A DNA stretch of 64,000 nt, from assembly GCA_959347315.1 (NCBI GenBank), contig OY365807.1:32306204-32370203 (forward strand), written 5' to 3'. Under the pieces are notes generated by a model, which worked only from the letters and a program-made list of their open reading frames with translations, made no database searches and had not been told where the DNA came from. Of this stretch, positions 46,346 to 59,800 are shown one piece after another; the first letter of the stretch is position 1, and every line of letters starts with the position of its first letter. Origin of the DNA: Bimastos eiseni (lineage: Eukaryota; Annelida; Clitellata; Crassiclitellata; Lumbricidae). The translations under genes were made by a program, and so were the position numbers.

Positions 46346-49300
46346 GCCTATAACCCATCAGGTCTATTGTCATCAGTTATGGACTGACCAGACAATATTC
46401 TGTAAAGGATTGGTGGCCTGCATGGATGAGGTTTTAGCTCAATATTAGTTGTATTATTATTTATTTAATTCTAGTATTGGTTTTGGTTCTGTATTTCTTC
46501 TGTGAGCATAAGTGTTGAGGCGTTTTTGCAGTACTTATGTAAATGTGCCAGTATCTACCTACTATTTTTGACCTGTTTTATTTTAATGCAGCCGATATCG
46601 TTTTGCAGTCTTGGTAGCGGGTCTGCAAACATTCCTGAAATATTAACAATTTTTTAAAACTTTTTCACCTAAAATTAATAAATATTTAATGTAAAAAGCA
46701 GTTTGTTTTGGAGCAAATCGCTTTGATTCTTTCCTGCTTTATGTATGAATCTTCAAACTTGCGAGTCCGTGTCTGTGATTAGTGATTTGCGAAAGCAACA
46801 CAAAGTTATTGTAGGTCCCTAGCATTTAAGAAACTATTACTTTGTTGTAACTATAAGTTGCTTTGATCGGTGATATGGTGATCATTTTTACTTTGATTAC
46901 TTGTAACAGTTATTTGATAGTATGTTTAGTTGCTAATACTATAATCGTTGTGTAATCATTCGTGTTAGTCATCAATTATGCTGATCCGGTGAATGCTTTT
47001 CAGAGCGAGGTGCCAGCTTCGTGCTGCTGATGTGGAAATTAACATCCTGATAGTGGAAACTAACATCTTTTACTGATATATCTAGTAGCATTTGGTACAT
47101 CGTGTTGTTTGTAATGTCAAAGTATTTAGATTTAAAATGCCATAATAACCATATCCATCAAGTTAGACTGGCAATGGGTCATTGTTATAGAATTATTATG
47201 TTTATCGTTTATTTGTAGAAATTAGGAATAAGTGCGTGGTTTTGGTTTTGTACTGTGATGCTGTTCAGTGTGCCGACTAAGTACCATATTTGCTGTTAAA
47301 TGATGGCTTTGAGAAGAACTTCTCCTGGGACTGTTTTGTGCTCTTACATTTCAGCAAGAGTTGCAAAATGCAGTTCCAGTTTTGAGTTTTCATCAGATGG
47401 TTCTAGTCCTCTCTGTTCTTACTTTTAGATGTCATTGGAGGTTGTTTGTTTTCTACACATTGCTACTGTCATAAAGTTGATGTTTTGCATGAATCTTAGG
47501 AATTTACTTCTGCCCAAAGCCCTTTACAACATCTCAGCTTTGATAATGCCTTGTTAACATTGCTACTGTTTACTGTTACGTGTTTGCTATTGTGTGTGCA
47601 GCTGATGTGTAATTGTTTTACAGTTGGCTGAGAGCAGCCTGAGTTCTAGAAGCTGACATAATTTGTGGTCATGAACATGTGTAGTGAAGTTTTATAATCA
47701 ATGTGTTAATATACGGTTAAAACGAACTTGATTGTGTATGTAAAGGATCTAGAGCAATGTCACCATGCGTATGTTGCCAAGATGACCGACTGTACTCAGT
47801 TTTATTTGATTAACTATGTTTTGGTCGCATGCAGATTCTGTTAGACAGTTTTCATTCGCTCAGACTTTTAATGCAACACAATATGCATTCTTTGAGTTAT
47901 TTATCTTTATTGCCATTGCTCCTGAATGTTTTGAATCGTGTTCAGACGTTTTCTAGACGGATCTCCTACGTCATCGTTGGACTCTTCCGTTCAAAGGGGT
48001 TGCAGGTTACTAACTAGACATACTAAGCTCTGTTTGGACTGACCAAGAGAGTCCATGGATTCTTGATGACCATTCTACTGTGGTGATGCTTTGCAAGCAG
48101 TTGCTGGCTATGAAGAATGTCGTTCTGCATAGACCCAGTGTAAGACTCAATGTAGCAGTGAATGTGATGAAGAGTGAAGGCAGAAGGTGTGCCTTCTACC
48201 TTCTGATTATTGTTGCAGTTCGTGTGTTGCAAGCTTCATTGCATGTTGTTGCACCTCTTTGTAGATGCTTTGTTTGCATTCGGCTCTGGATTGAAGGCCA
48301 TCATAAGTTGGCCTCTGCTTTGGAGCTTGCCAATCGTTACTCTTGTAGCTAGTTACCAGAGCACTGTTTATTTATTGATTCATACTTATTTGTCTACTTA
48401 CCTTTGTTCTTATCAGACAATGTGTCACAGTTCGGTTAAGTCGTCATTGGTCTTTCAAAACCAGTGCTATTAGTTCACTTTGCGTTTTATGACTAAGTTT
48501 ATTTAAAACTCTTCAACTTCTACTTTTCATTTCTCAAAGGTTTTATGTCACTTTCGGACTGTTATCTCACTGTGTAACACACTGTTTTCAATGATCAATC
48601 AATGAAATGTGACCACAATTATGCCTCATGTTGGCCTAGAAATTTGCATAAGAATGTTTTGTAGTCACACGTTAGTTACCTAGCCATGGTGAACATATGA
48701 TTGCTATGACTTTTGGCTTCAATGCAATTGTTACCATCAAGTTGCCACTGTTCAACTGCTTCAGCCAGAAGTTCATATCTTGGATGTTTTGGGACTTTGA
48801 TGTTAATGCAATGCAACTATTTCATCTTCGATGGTATGAGTTCATTTTACTCTAAAACATCTTGTTTTCCAGCCGACTAAAATTCCAAACTATCTTGGGC
48901 AGTGTGTCAAATACACTTAAGTTTGGTCCCGTGCCAATGTAGAATAGGAGTAATCGTCTATTGATGAAATTGCTAATCGTATGGCTAGTAAGCACCTGAT
49001 TTACTGGTAGTCATTGATTGAGACAATCAAGTGTGTGTGGAATATATTGCTATTTTACATACAGACTTAGTGCCATATCAGATTTTAATTTATGGTTATC
49101 AAAGATTCAGCTATGGTTTGCACCTCTGGCGGTCAAAGGGTTAACTTCAGTACAGTTGTATGAAGCATCATTGAAGTAATCTACAAGATTACTGTTAGGT
49201 AACCTACAGCACTGTATAAAGAAAATCGGATTTTTTGGCATCCAAGACATGTAATTATAAGATAACGTGCATACATAATGTAGACAAAAGTGACGAATTT

Positions 49301-50500
49301 TCTTTCATGCATGGTAAGACCAACAACATTCCACTCTATGGTGACATTGTCGTCAAATGGAATCCCATTTTTGTTGTTGTGACTTCTCGTTCTTGATGTT
49401 TTATGATTTATGTTATCTTGCATTTTTGTATAATTAGCTTTTCATTTGGTGTATACTTAGTTTGCTTATTCCATCACTTGGACCACCTATCAGAAACCTT
49501 TCTTAGTAGAGATGCTGTTTCATCAGAATTATATTACATATCTGCTGAGTATTGTGAGCTTTTGAAACTCGAGTTTTTATTGTAGGTGTTTGTCGGCTAA
49601 CTACAAAACCAAAAATACCTTAAGATTTAGTCTGTGATTCACATTTTTCAGCTGCCCTGGATATTATTGCTACATTTCTGTTCATTTGTAAGTTTTACAA
49701 TTATTTTAGGTTATGTTAAAACGGCTTACGATTTCTGTTTCAAAAGTGAGTGACTATAATTACTATTTTAGAAAATTAAAAGAAATTATGCATACTACCA
49801 GGTTATAGCAGTTTCTCAAATAATATAAAATTGACGTGTTTCGGCTAGAGGTATCTGCGTCTTTTCATCTGTTGCTTGCAGTAATCTGCAACACAGTGTA
49901 TTTGATGCAAGCAATAAATGATTGCTTATTGTTTATATCTGGTTGAGAGTTATTTTTAAACGTTTATGTCGTTTATGCATGAGATCAGGTTTAGTGTATT
50001 TATTGTCTTTTCATCATTTGTTCTGTTTGGGGAGAATTTATAACATTTTACCAGATGTCTTTAAACTTTATTAATGTTTGATGTTGATCATGCCTCTACA
50101 TCTTTCTCAATTAAATTATTGTGAGATTAGTTCAAATCATTATCAGTTCATTTCAAACTATTACCTCATTTCAGTAACCTAAGACTTTCAGTGCAGTCTA
50201 GAACAAGCTTTCTAACTATAACATATATTTGTAGGTTTTCTATTTTTGTGATTTTAGCCATAGTTTGTAGGTGGCCTGTGAAACGCTGCTGTCTACCAGT
50301 TGGAAATAAATATTTAGAAATTTATCTACAATGTTTTTCCATGACTTTTTACACCAATGCAATGATTTTAATGTTGTATTATATTGCAACTTGTTGTCTA
50401 TCAATACAAACTATGCCAATAGTATGCGTATTGCTTATCATCCCAGGGTTTTTCTGCAGTCCGAACAATGTCTCAAACTACAGAAGCACTAACTGCCTAG

Positions 50501-51260
50501 ATGTCATCTAATCAAATGCGACTTAATCCGCAGAAGACTTGATATGCTTGGCACGGTACCCGCCAACAGCTGAACAAGCTGGACTTGCGGTCTCATTCTT
50601 CCAAACTTCCGAATTCCCTTTACTTTGTCTTCTCAACATGTGTCCAGGATCTGGGGGTCGTTTTGAACCGTCTCTTGTAAAGCATATTTCAGCATCAACT
50701 CGTTCCAGTTGCGCGTTGTATCCAGCTCTCTCTCCTAATCTTCTGCTGCTTGGTTCATGCCTTTATCGTTAATTGATTAGATTACTGTTCCTCTCTCTTC
50801 TGTGGGCTCCGATTGCAACCTTTGGAGTGTTCTACGGGCCGCTGCTCGTTTGATTGGTGGTGTCCGTAAATTTGGCCACATCTTGATGTACATTGCAGGA
50901 CGTTCTTCTCTGACTTCCGGTTCAGCAACGCATTCATTATAGGATCTCCTCTGTTCTCTGACACTGTGTCTTGGACAATGCGCCTGTCTATTTTCAAGAT
51001 CAATTCAGTATTCACCTTAACTTCGGCTTATTTTCGCTCAGCCTCTAGAAGCCACTTTGTTCCGCATGCTCACACTGCCAACAGACAGAATAGAGCTTTT
51101 GCATTTGTGTGTCCAAGTGTTTGACACAACCTCCCTCCCATCTGACCTATGCTCTCTCCCACGTGACCTATCTCATTAATCATAATCATTATATAAACTT
51201 TTCAAGACTTTCCTTTTTGACCAGGCCTGAAGAGGCGCTATATAAATTGCATTGATTGAT
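50501..51260 (+). mobile_element. CR1/L2-like LINE, 3' part
   Basis: Broken frames give 'SSNQMRLNPQKT', 'VKHISASTRSS', 'LLVHAFIVN.LDYCSSLF' and 'AYFRSASRSHFVPHA', then 'ANRQNRAFAFVCPSV', the usual C-terminal order of a CR1-like reverse transcriptase. It ends in GGCGCTATATAAATTGCATT and a TGATTGAT tail. Frame shifts throughout. Confidence 0.8.
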
Positions 51261-51747
51261 ACCAGGTTTAATAATTTTCAGTCATTAATTTGCTATAAAG
51301 TGTTATTTCCTTTATGGACAAAACAAGTGCAGGCAGATCTAAGGAAGCATTTACTATACATGTACACTTTAGTCAGAAATGTTCTGTTCTGCAGAAGCAT
51401 GGTTCTACGATTGCAATAGTTCTCTGATAGAAGCAGAAGCTCTACTCAACAATCGCATTCTAACAGGTTACATAGGTTGACAGTAATTGTTTATTTCTCA
51501 TGACACCTCATATTTAAGACCACGGACACCAGTTGAAGAGCTAAAGACATTAGCAATTCTGCAGTCTAGTAATCAAACTTTCCTTAGACTTGTCTTAAAC
51601 TTTCCATCTTTTATAAAGACACAGTACAGGTTTCTATAAAGCACCAGATTTTTCTGGACATAATCTGATTTTTATGAATTGAATTCACTTGTGCTCTAAA
51701 CTTGCAATTCTGGAGAAGTGCAGTTCTCTGAATATTATTACCCAAAA

Positions 51748-51806
51748 TGAGGAGCTGCATTGGTTTCCTATGCATTATAGTACATGCTGGTCCTCGAAGG
51801 GTTAAA
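51748..51806. repeat. Short inverted-repeat element, partial
   Basis: 'gagctgcattggtttcctat' then 'tatagtacatgctggtcctc' and 'gaagggttaaag'. Same family as 337-404 and 44994-45060; the left arm is weak. Confidence 0.35.
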
Positions 51807-53549
51807 GCTCTTAAAATCAAGTGATCTTTATAGCCAACTTGTTCTTACAAGCCAATCCCATAAGCACATAACACCTCCTGAACAACAACCAGCCTAGAAG
51901 AGCTAAGAAATGAGAAAATCTTGATGTCACAAATTGCAGCAAGCTTGGAATAGCTTGTAGAGGAATATTCCAAAGTGATGGATCCATGTTGGAATAAAAG
52001 CCATTTGCTGTGTCATGAAGTACTTCCTTACGCAGCCATGAAGATCATCCAATGTATGTACTATTGTACAGAAATTCCAGGGTCCTAGACAGAGCGGTTT
52101 TAGGCCTCTAAACTATCTTTAAAAAGCAAGTTCTTTGGATTTTACCTGCAGCAAAATCAACACTAACCCTCATAAGTTAATTGCAGGCCTCACTCGGTCT
52201 CTGAAAATCGTTGTGCCATTAGTCATTTGCCCACGAGCCTCCTCTCAGTAGACCTGTGTGTGTATATGGACAGATACATGTGTGAGAGGCATGGAGAACA
52301 AGCTGTCCATCTAGCAGCAGAATTCATAACTATGGAGACCAGAAAAAACGTGTTTGCAATGTCTCCTTATAGCTCTTCAGCTTTAATGTGCAGTTAATAG
52401 GGTGCAAACAATACAAACTCACTGTCACTGGTATTTGTGTGTTGTTACTGGTATGTTCCTATCTATGCACCTTTGAGATCATTGCCATACCAATAAAGCT
52501 TACTTCTCAGTGTAATTTTAGAATTAACAAATCTCATTAATTGCAGTCATTATTTGATAATTGCCAAGTTTAGACTTAGTTTATATACAAGGACTCCTGT
52601 CTGGCTATGCAAGAAGTGGCAAAAATGACCAGTTGCATCACTAATGCTAGGGAGCAAGCAAGGTTAGAACAGTTGCTGAACTGACTGAAAATGAACGAAT
52701 TTCTTCCCATCTCGGCACCGACTGCACATAAACACACCAAAATGCGAGCGCACATCTTACCCTATCTGTCTTGGCTAACCCGCGCTATGTCCTCAATATT
52801 CGACTCCCAGAGAAGAAAAGAAACGATTAGTTCGCAATCATGTGTCCATGGTCATAAACTCATGCTGAAGGACAATGAAAATTTCATACCTTAAGTACCT
52901 CCTTTACAAGAACATGTACTAAATGCTAACTGTCCTGTTAGGGTTAGTGTGATCCTCCCCTTTACAATGAAATGACTAGACATGCAGGTCTCATGTAACT
53001 TAAGTTGCAGCTATGTTAGGTTGAAAACTGTTTGGTGACTTGCATGAATTTTTATATTCTATGATCATATATTGGCAGAGAACATGTAACTCTTCTACAC
53101 AAGCTAATTAATTATCGTCATATCAACTCCTTGACTTCAGGACAACACACACAATCACACACAGAACTAACATTGTAACAAAAGCTGCATCTAATCATTC
53201 GAGCAGACCTGTAATGTATCACATTCGTAAACTTAATTGTATACCATTACTATGCAACTGGTTTCCGTTTCTCACATTCAATATTTATTGAACCTGTGTT
53301 AAGAAATTTCTCTTCCAACTACACTTGAGATTCACCCGTCTTCGTAATTCAACAAACCGACAAGACCAGAGACAAGTTGTGATAAAAACTTTACTAGAAT
53401 AAAAATGCTGCTTCAGAGCATCACAAGAAGTCCCTGCACTGTGTAGTCCACAGCAAGCTGCCACCTGTACATGACTGTGCTGTGGGAACCGCTAACGGAT
53501 GACAAAAATACACTCCCGTACAAAAGCAGATAAAGACTGCCTCAGAGAG

Positions 53550-53555
53550 TTTATT
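53550..53555 (-). terminator. Candidate polyadenylation signal of MAX
   Basis: The minus strand has AATAAA 104 bases after the MAX stop codon, the first canonical signal downstream. Later ones exist, so a longer 3' UTR is possible. Confidence 0.45.
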
Positions 53556-53658
53556 GTTCGGAATGCAACCCAAACGAGTCACACGATGTTCCAGTGATCG
53601 ATGATAACAGCTATAACACAGTCCAAGACCGTAGGCCAAACAATTGGCGCAGTTCCAG

Positions 53659-53825
53659 TTATTTGCCTGTCTTTAGCTTCTTTGGCTTTTTTGCTGGAGT
53701 GTCCAGATCAGAGCTGTCGTCTGTATCTGAGTGTTCAGCATAATCGTTGTTGCTTTCAGACATCAGGTGAAACGAATTTGTCATCGAATACCCAGCAGCT
53801 TTTGACCGCTCTGCATTCTGCACTG
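53659..53825 (-). CDS. MAX: MAX exon 6: C-terminus and stop
   Basis: Reads [20 protein letters not shown], then an acidic Ser/Asp patch and [10 protein letters not shown], then TAA (53659-53661). The acceptor is CAGCAG (NAGNAG), so an extra Ala may or may not be included (53825 or 53822 as first base). Confidence 0.88.
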
Positions 53826-56800
53826 CTGACAAAAGATGAATAATAGGATCAGCAGGAGGGTGGAAGGTGTCTTATTGTGTCCATTTTAATTTATGCATCT
53901 ACATCGCATTTTACTAAATATGTTGATATTTAATAATCAGTGACAACAGCATCAACATAAACAGCAAAATTAATATCGCGTTTTCGCATCAGTGGATTTG
54001 TATAAGATTTGCAGACCGATTAGCCTGGGTTTCAGCAAATGTTGATTTTATTTTTAAAAAGACACTGTTGACTAATAAAAACAGCAAATAAAAAATAGAC
54101 TATTGATAGTCGTCATACAACACTCGTGCCATGGAAATTAATTTAATCAGGATCGTAATATATAGATCTGGTATAATGTTCATATAGTTTTATATTACTC
54201 CAACAGGCCATTTGATAAACACTGTACAAACAAGAAAATAAATTTATTCCCAAAAAGCTGCTGGTACTTAACAAGCTGATCCTAAAACAAAGGGCCACAT
54301 TAGAGATATTGCTACAACTCAATTTCGGCCCTAGAGCATAACCTTAACCGAATATGTCACTAAACGAAAATTAAGAATACCCTGATACTCAATATTCATC
54401 TTATCACATAGTTTAAAACACTTATTTCTTTTTCAGTTGTCTTTAACTTAAGGCCATCAACATAAGGCACCAAAACAAAAAACATGCAGCGAAATCCAGA
54501 ATATCCGTCCAATCAGAGCAGACTTCACATCACATCTTTCATAAGGCCTCTCAAGTTCAGATATCTTGGTAGGATATATTTAAACAAATGTTAAACTATA
54601 TATCCAGCCAGGTGAATACTACTGTAACACTTGCCTTGCTGCCGCAGGTAATGATTCTGCTTCCGGATGTTTTCAATATCTTTCTGAACTGATACATTTT
54701 TGGACGTCATCTGTTGTATGTAGTCGGTTGCCTGTTTCAGGATCTGAGCTCGAGAGGCCTTCAAACAAACACAGAAACCCACTACATTTATCCTTGCAAA
54801 GGTCTTTAGAAGTCTAGCTGCCTGTCCATACATGAAACCTTTCATCAGTCAGCAATCATGATGATATGCTCCCTTATACCTCTGTATTATGTGGAATTAC
54901 AAACACTGAATCCATTCTACAAGTACTGCAAACCATCTACATATTCAAAATTCAGATATAGGATAAAACCTACCATTTTCTCGTCACAATCATTTTTTGG
55001 AACCATCTGTTTCTTTCTCTTTTTTCCTCTATTACCTGATTTTGTGAGATTTGAATAACCATCACTTGATACCTCAGGCATTTCTGGATAAACCTCCTGT
55101 GAACAAAATAAGTGTTTTAAAGTAATTTTTTATTTGTACAAAGGCACCATCAGAAGACATCAAGCCCAATGGATGTCAGCCTTCAAGGAATCTTGGCATT
55201 TTACTTGTTAGATTAATGTTTTCATCATAGCAGTCACTCTCACAGGACCGGTATAACATTAACTCAGAATCTGAAGGAGGCCACTTTATCCACCTCTGTA
55301 GGGCTTATAATTACGTATTTGTACAACAGAAAAAAATGTCTGACTCTAAGAACTATTACAAATGTCCCAACAGTCTTTAACTTGTTGAGGACAACATATA
55401 CACGTATGTACTACAATCTACTGCCAGTATCTACACAACTACGTAAAAAAATGTGCACGTCTTATATTTCTGTTGGTAAGTATGTGTGTATGTATGCATA
55501 CATTTAAGCATATAAATGTATCTAACCATTTGTGTATTAGAAATGTAATATTTTTAATACTTCACTAGGCACAGAAATGTGGCACTGGCAAAATTAAAAT
55601 GAACTATCTCAAGATATGCTGAAACTGTTTCACAAGCAATTTTGTGGCTTTAAAAATTGACGGCTGACATCCCGGCTCAACTCCTTCTGCACCTCTTTGT
55701 GTCTTTTTACAAATAAAAAACTCCTAATTTTGGGTGGAAGATAGTCTCAGAAGGACGGTCAAAATCAAAAGAAAGCGTAGTGTCTGAATTATCTCAATGG
55801 ATCACCTTGCTTATTGCCATTTCCATTTTAATGACCTTTCTTGGAGCTTGATCTAGCACAAAATCTGTGATAATATTTATCTACAACACTTGGATTCCGG
55901 CTTGGCTCCATTTACAACTGTCAAAGATGGCACACCACCATTATTTGGTTTTACAGCTTTCTATCAAGCTAATGATATGTCACATGTGAAAACAACATTT
56001 CAGGTACACTAAAAGGTCCTTGAAATGTTTCTGAAATATTACTTTTTACCAGTTTCGAATTTTTATTCCATAATCATTGTCAGGACACAGTTTGCAGGTA
56101 CTACACTTGTGTTAATATATTCAGTAAGAGATACATAACACAAGCAATTGAGTCTAAATTACATATGCCTGTTTTCTAGGGATGAACTGAATGTCAATTT
56201 CCTGCCAAGTACCAAGTTTGACGAATGAGCTGTACCAAGTCCGAGTAAGAGTCCTGAATATTTCAAGTGTCATTCTCTTGATTTTAGTTTAGCAGTTTGC
56301 ACAATTTTTATTACTTCGGTTAGCTATTGATTATTTACAAAAAGCCTGCATGGAGCACTCAGGCATATTAAACAAACTGTCAGCCATATTGGATGAAAAC
56401 AAAGTAAAATAATAAACTTCAAATAAATGTGAGAATTTACTTGTTTTCGTAATTGTCAGTTTTTCACTTCTCACTTCTAATACATCTGCTTGGAACTAGA
56501 ATCACATTTTTATAATGTCATTTTAGGCTGACAAAAAGCGATGAAAATGATAAAAAATTAAATGTCACTGCCAATTATGTAAAAAAAAAAACAGAAAATC
56601 GGAAAGCTGGTTTTTATTAATACTCAGACCCAATGTTTATCTTGAGTTCGAGTAATGCAGAATACTACAAAACTTGGTCAAGCCAAGTTTCAGTTCATCC
56701 CTACAGATTTTCATTTTTTTAAACGGTTCTTACCTTCTCCTGCTTTGTGGTTGGTAGACAGGCACGAAGACCTGCAAAACTTTCCTTGATGTGATCACGA

Positions 56801-59800
56801 CGTTTTCGCTCCAGTGCATTGTGGTGAGCCTTTTTGTCAGCCTACAAGGACACCATAAAAATGTGAATCTAATGCCAAGCAGATGTAGTACAAATCAGCA
56901 AAAAATAATAACGGTAACTGCTCTCTATCTAGTCTGTTCTAAAACATATTCTTTCACAGTCCGTAGATTACTCTAACCCAACAGTGCAGAGCAAGCCACA
57001 TGACCATCTATTGTAATATTTCATAGTCTACATCTGTAGATTTTGCACAAATATCCAATTTATTCAAAATAAATTCAGCCAGAAAGCAACATTCATTTGG
57101 GTTAATAGTGATTCCGCATCATACCATGGGCTGCAACTGGTGGTTAGCTATCAGCCCCACACAGCCATTGGAGAAAGCATAACAAAATCAATACTCTTGA
57201 CAGACTGATTGAAGTGTAGCAAGAATGAGCCTCTAATATCCTTTGACACTTCAGCAAAATTATGCAGATGTTACTTCTAAAAATAAATCCTAATCCAGTT
57301 CTGTGTTCTTGAATTTAACCTCTAATTCAAATTTTACTTCACAAATAATTTTACTCATCCATCATTCTTATTTTAGTTCTCAAGTAATTTTAGTTATTAT
57401 TTTGAGTTTCAAAATAATTATTAATTTCAGTGCTCTGAAAGTACTTTAATGTTACTATAAGATGCCTTTCCCATTTCCACAGATTTTTTCAGGTGATGTT
57501 GCCGTCGACCAGTCGAAATTCCACATACTGAAAATATTCTTTCCATAAAGGCATGAGGCTGACAAAAGATCTTCTGCAAAGCGTGTGAATTTTCTGAATA
57601 AAGGTCGCCTTTTCTTGCAGAAATCAAGTTGGTTCCTAGTACTATTCTCCTGCCACATAAAGATCCAGCAGTTGTTGCACAGTCTCAGTTGCAGCAGTTG
57701 GACAATGTTGATGTTGTTTGAGACATTAGATTGGTCATTCGTCCAATTATAGAACGATCCATGGACACGCTAATACCCTCTATTAAGATAACCGGTTCCT
57801 CTGTTTGGAACAATCTTCCTGCTGATACCAATAACGTGTCCAATCCTTTACAATCTAAAAACCTTTTCCTTGCCCACCTACTTACTCTAAATATAATTAT
57901 ATAACTATAGATCTTATCTTCTGTCTGTTTATTTAAAACACTAGACAATCATGCTATCATTTGAGTTGAAATTTAAAACACTCCCAATTATGACCACTAT
58001 ACAGGGTGGGCCATTAAAAAGTAACCCCTTCAGGTTTTTCGGCCAAAAGTAGAATAGTAAATCAAATTTTACAGGCTCTAAGCTAATTCATATTTACATA
58101 TAACTGCCAAATTTGACTAAAATATTTCACACAGAGCAAAAGTTATATCAGTGAGTGCAACCACTGATTTTTGATAGTCAAAAAACATTTTACGCAGCAA
58201 AAGTTACAAAAACGATTTTAGAAGGTCATATCTCAAGTAACTGTGATAAAACAAACATCATATTGTTCCACAACCTGTGTCTACCACCAGTAGCCACACA
58301 TATTCTGAGTTTATTTGGCAAGTTTTGATGATCTGGTTGGGAGCCATTGCAACGGTGATAATTTGCCCAGGGACACAACAAAAAGCAGTGAGGTTCAGAT
58401 CTTCTTCGCCAATTCTTCTAACAGAGGTGCAGCTCATGTTCAAACCTGCTGAAATTCGCCGAGTACTGAGAAGATTTCTGATTATGCTATTCTGAGCAAA
58501 TAAGTTTGTCAACATGCTCGATATTTGTTCGAGTGCCGATAGATTTCCACCTTCCGCTGCCCTTACGACGTTCCACCCCTATCATCAATGTGTCCGTATA
58601 TTTGATAAGTGCTCAGCTTCAGTGATTTCAGAGTGAGCTTTGATTACAGTTCCGGCTCCAAGATCATGCTCGTGATTCATGAAGTGTTTGTATACGCATT
58701 TTATCTGCCATGGACATCTTGCCCATGCTAATTTTGTTACAAATGCCATCATAAAATGATTAATTGCAAAACATTTTTATTCACAAATTTAATAGACTGC
58801 TTGCTAGATGACATCAAAGTGACTTTCATGTGAGATAATATCCAGTTTCTTTTCTCAATAAAAAAATTATGAAGTGTGCTTTATTACAACTACTTGAAAT
58901 GTGACTTCATAAATTTGCTTTTTATAAATTTTGCGGTGTTAAATTTTTTTACCATCAAAAATCGGCGATTGCACTCATTAAAAGTCATATAACTTTTGTT
59001 CTGTATAACATAGGTTAGTCAACTTTGGTGGCTATATGCAAATATGAATTGGCTTTCAGCCTGTAAAATCTCATTTAATATATCCTACTTTTGGCCGAAA
59101 TATTAACAAAAATCCGTAGGGGGTTACATTTTTTGGCCAACCCTGTATTACCAACCTCCACCAAACAGTACTGGTACATAGGTGGACCTGCCCAGCAGGA
59201 CTCTGGTCTATTTAGGTCCTCCTTTTGTAACCCAATTTAGTATTAGTATGAAATATAATCATGTGTCGTTGTATTTACTTTCTGTGAGCAATAGAAAACC
59301 TGTTTTTTACATTAGTTTCATATTCAGACATTTTCTGCTCTGCTGGTGAAACTGTGCTTTCTGGAAATGACTGTGGAACAGCAACCTGTGCTGCTCCACT
59401 TTCACTCACAATATACATCTTTGCAACTTCCAAGAATGAGTCCTGGCATTATGCAAGAATAGCAAGTGCTCATTTTGTGTCCATGAAACATACAGCTACT
59501 GGAAGTGAGTTGAAATGCTCAAATTCTAGGTTTCTTAGAGATTCGATTAAAACCGCTTATTCAGATCATGCATAACATTGATGGCAAGAGCCTTTGCATC
59601 GATATGCATCAGGAGATGACATTCAAAGTCTACAGTGAATGGACCACAGATGGCAATGGAAAGAATTAAAATTATTTTAGTTCTTAAAATAAATGTTAAT
59701 TTCATTCAGAATTTCTGTTTGGCATAAAATTCCTAATTTTGATTTAGACTAAGATAATTCACACTTTTAATTCTAGTTTTTGCTCATGAAGTCATTTATT

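Larger units (their letters stand above)
44071..53658. other. Intergenic between the receptor and MAX
   Basis: No further gene was recognised. The stretch holds a hAT-like copy (45208-46055), a 27-bp tandem repeat (46200-46345), short inverted-repeat elements near 44994-45060 and 51748-51806, and a CR1-like LINE fragment (50501-51260). The receptor's 3' UTR lies in its left part but has no obvious AATAAA before the hAT copy. Later AATAAA words at 49913 and 52492 are too far to assign. Confidence 0.5.

Noticed and set aside
46143..46448. Open frame with 9-residue repeats (RLCPTDRWV-like)
   Set aside because: It is created by the 27-bp tandem array (a multiple of three) and has no flanking coding features; treated as a satellite.
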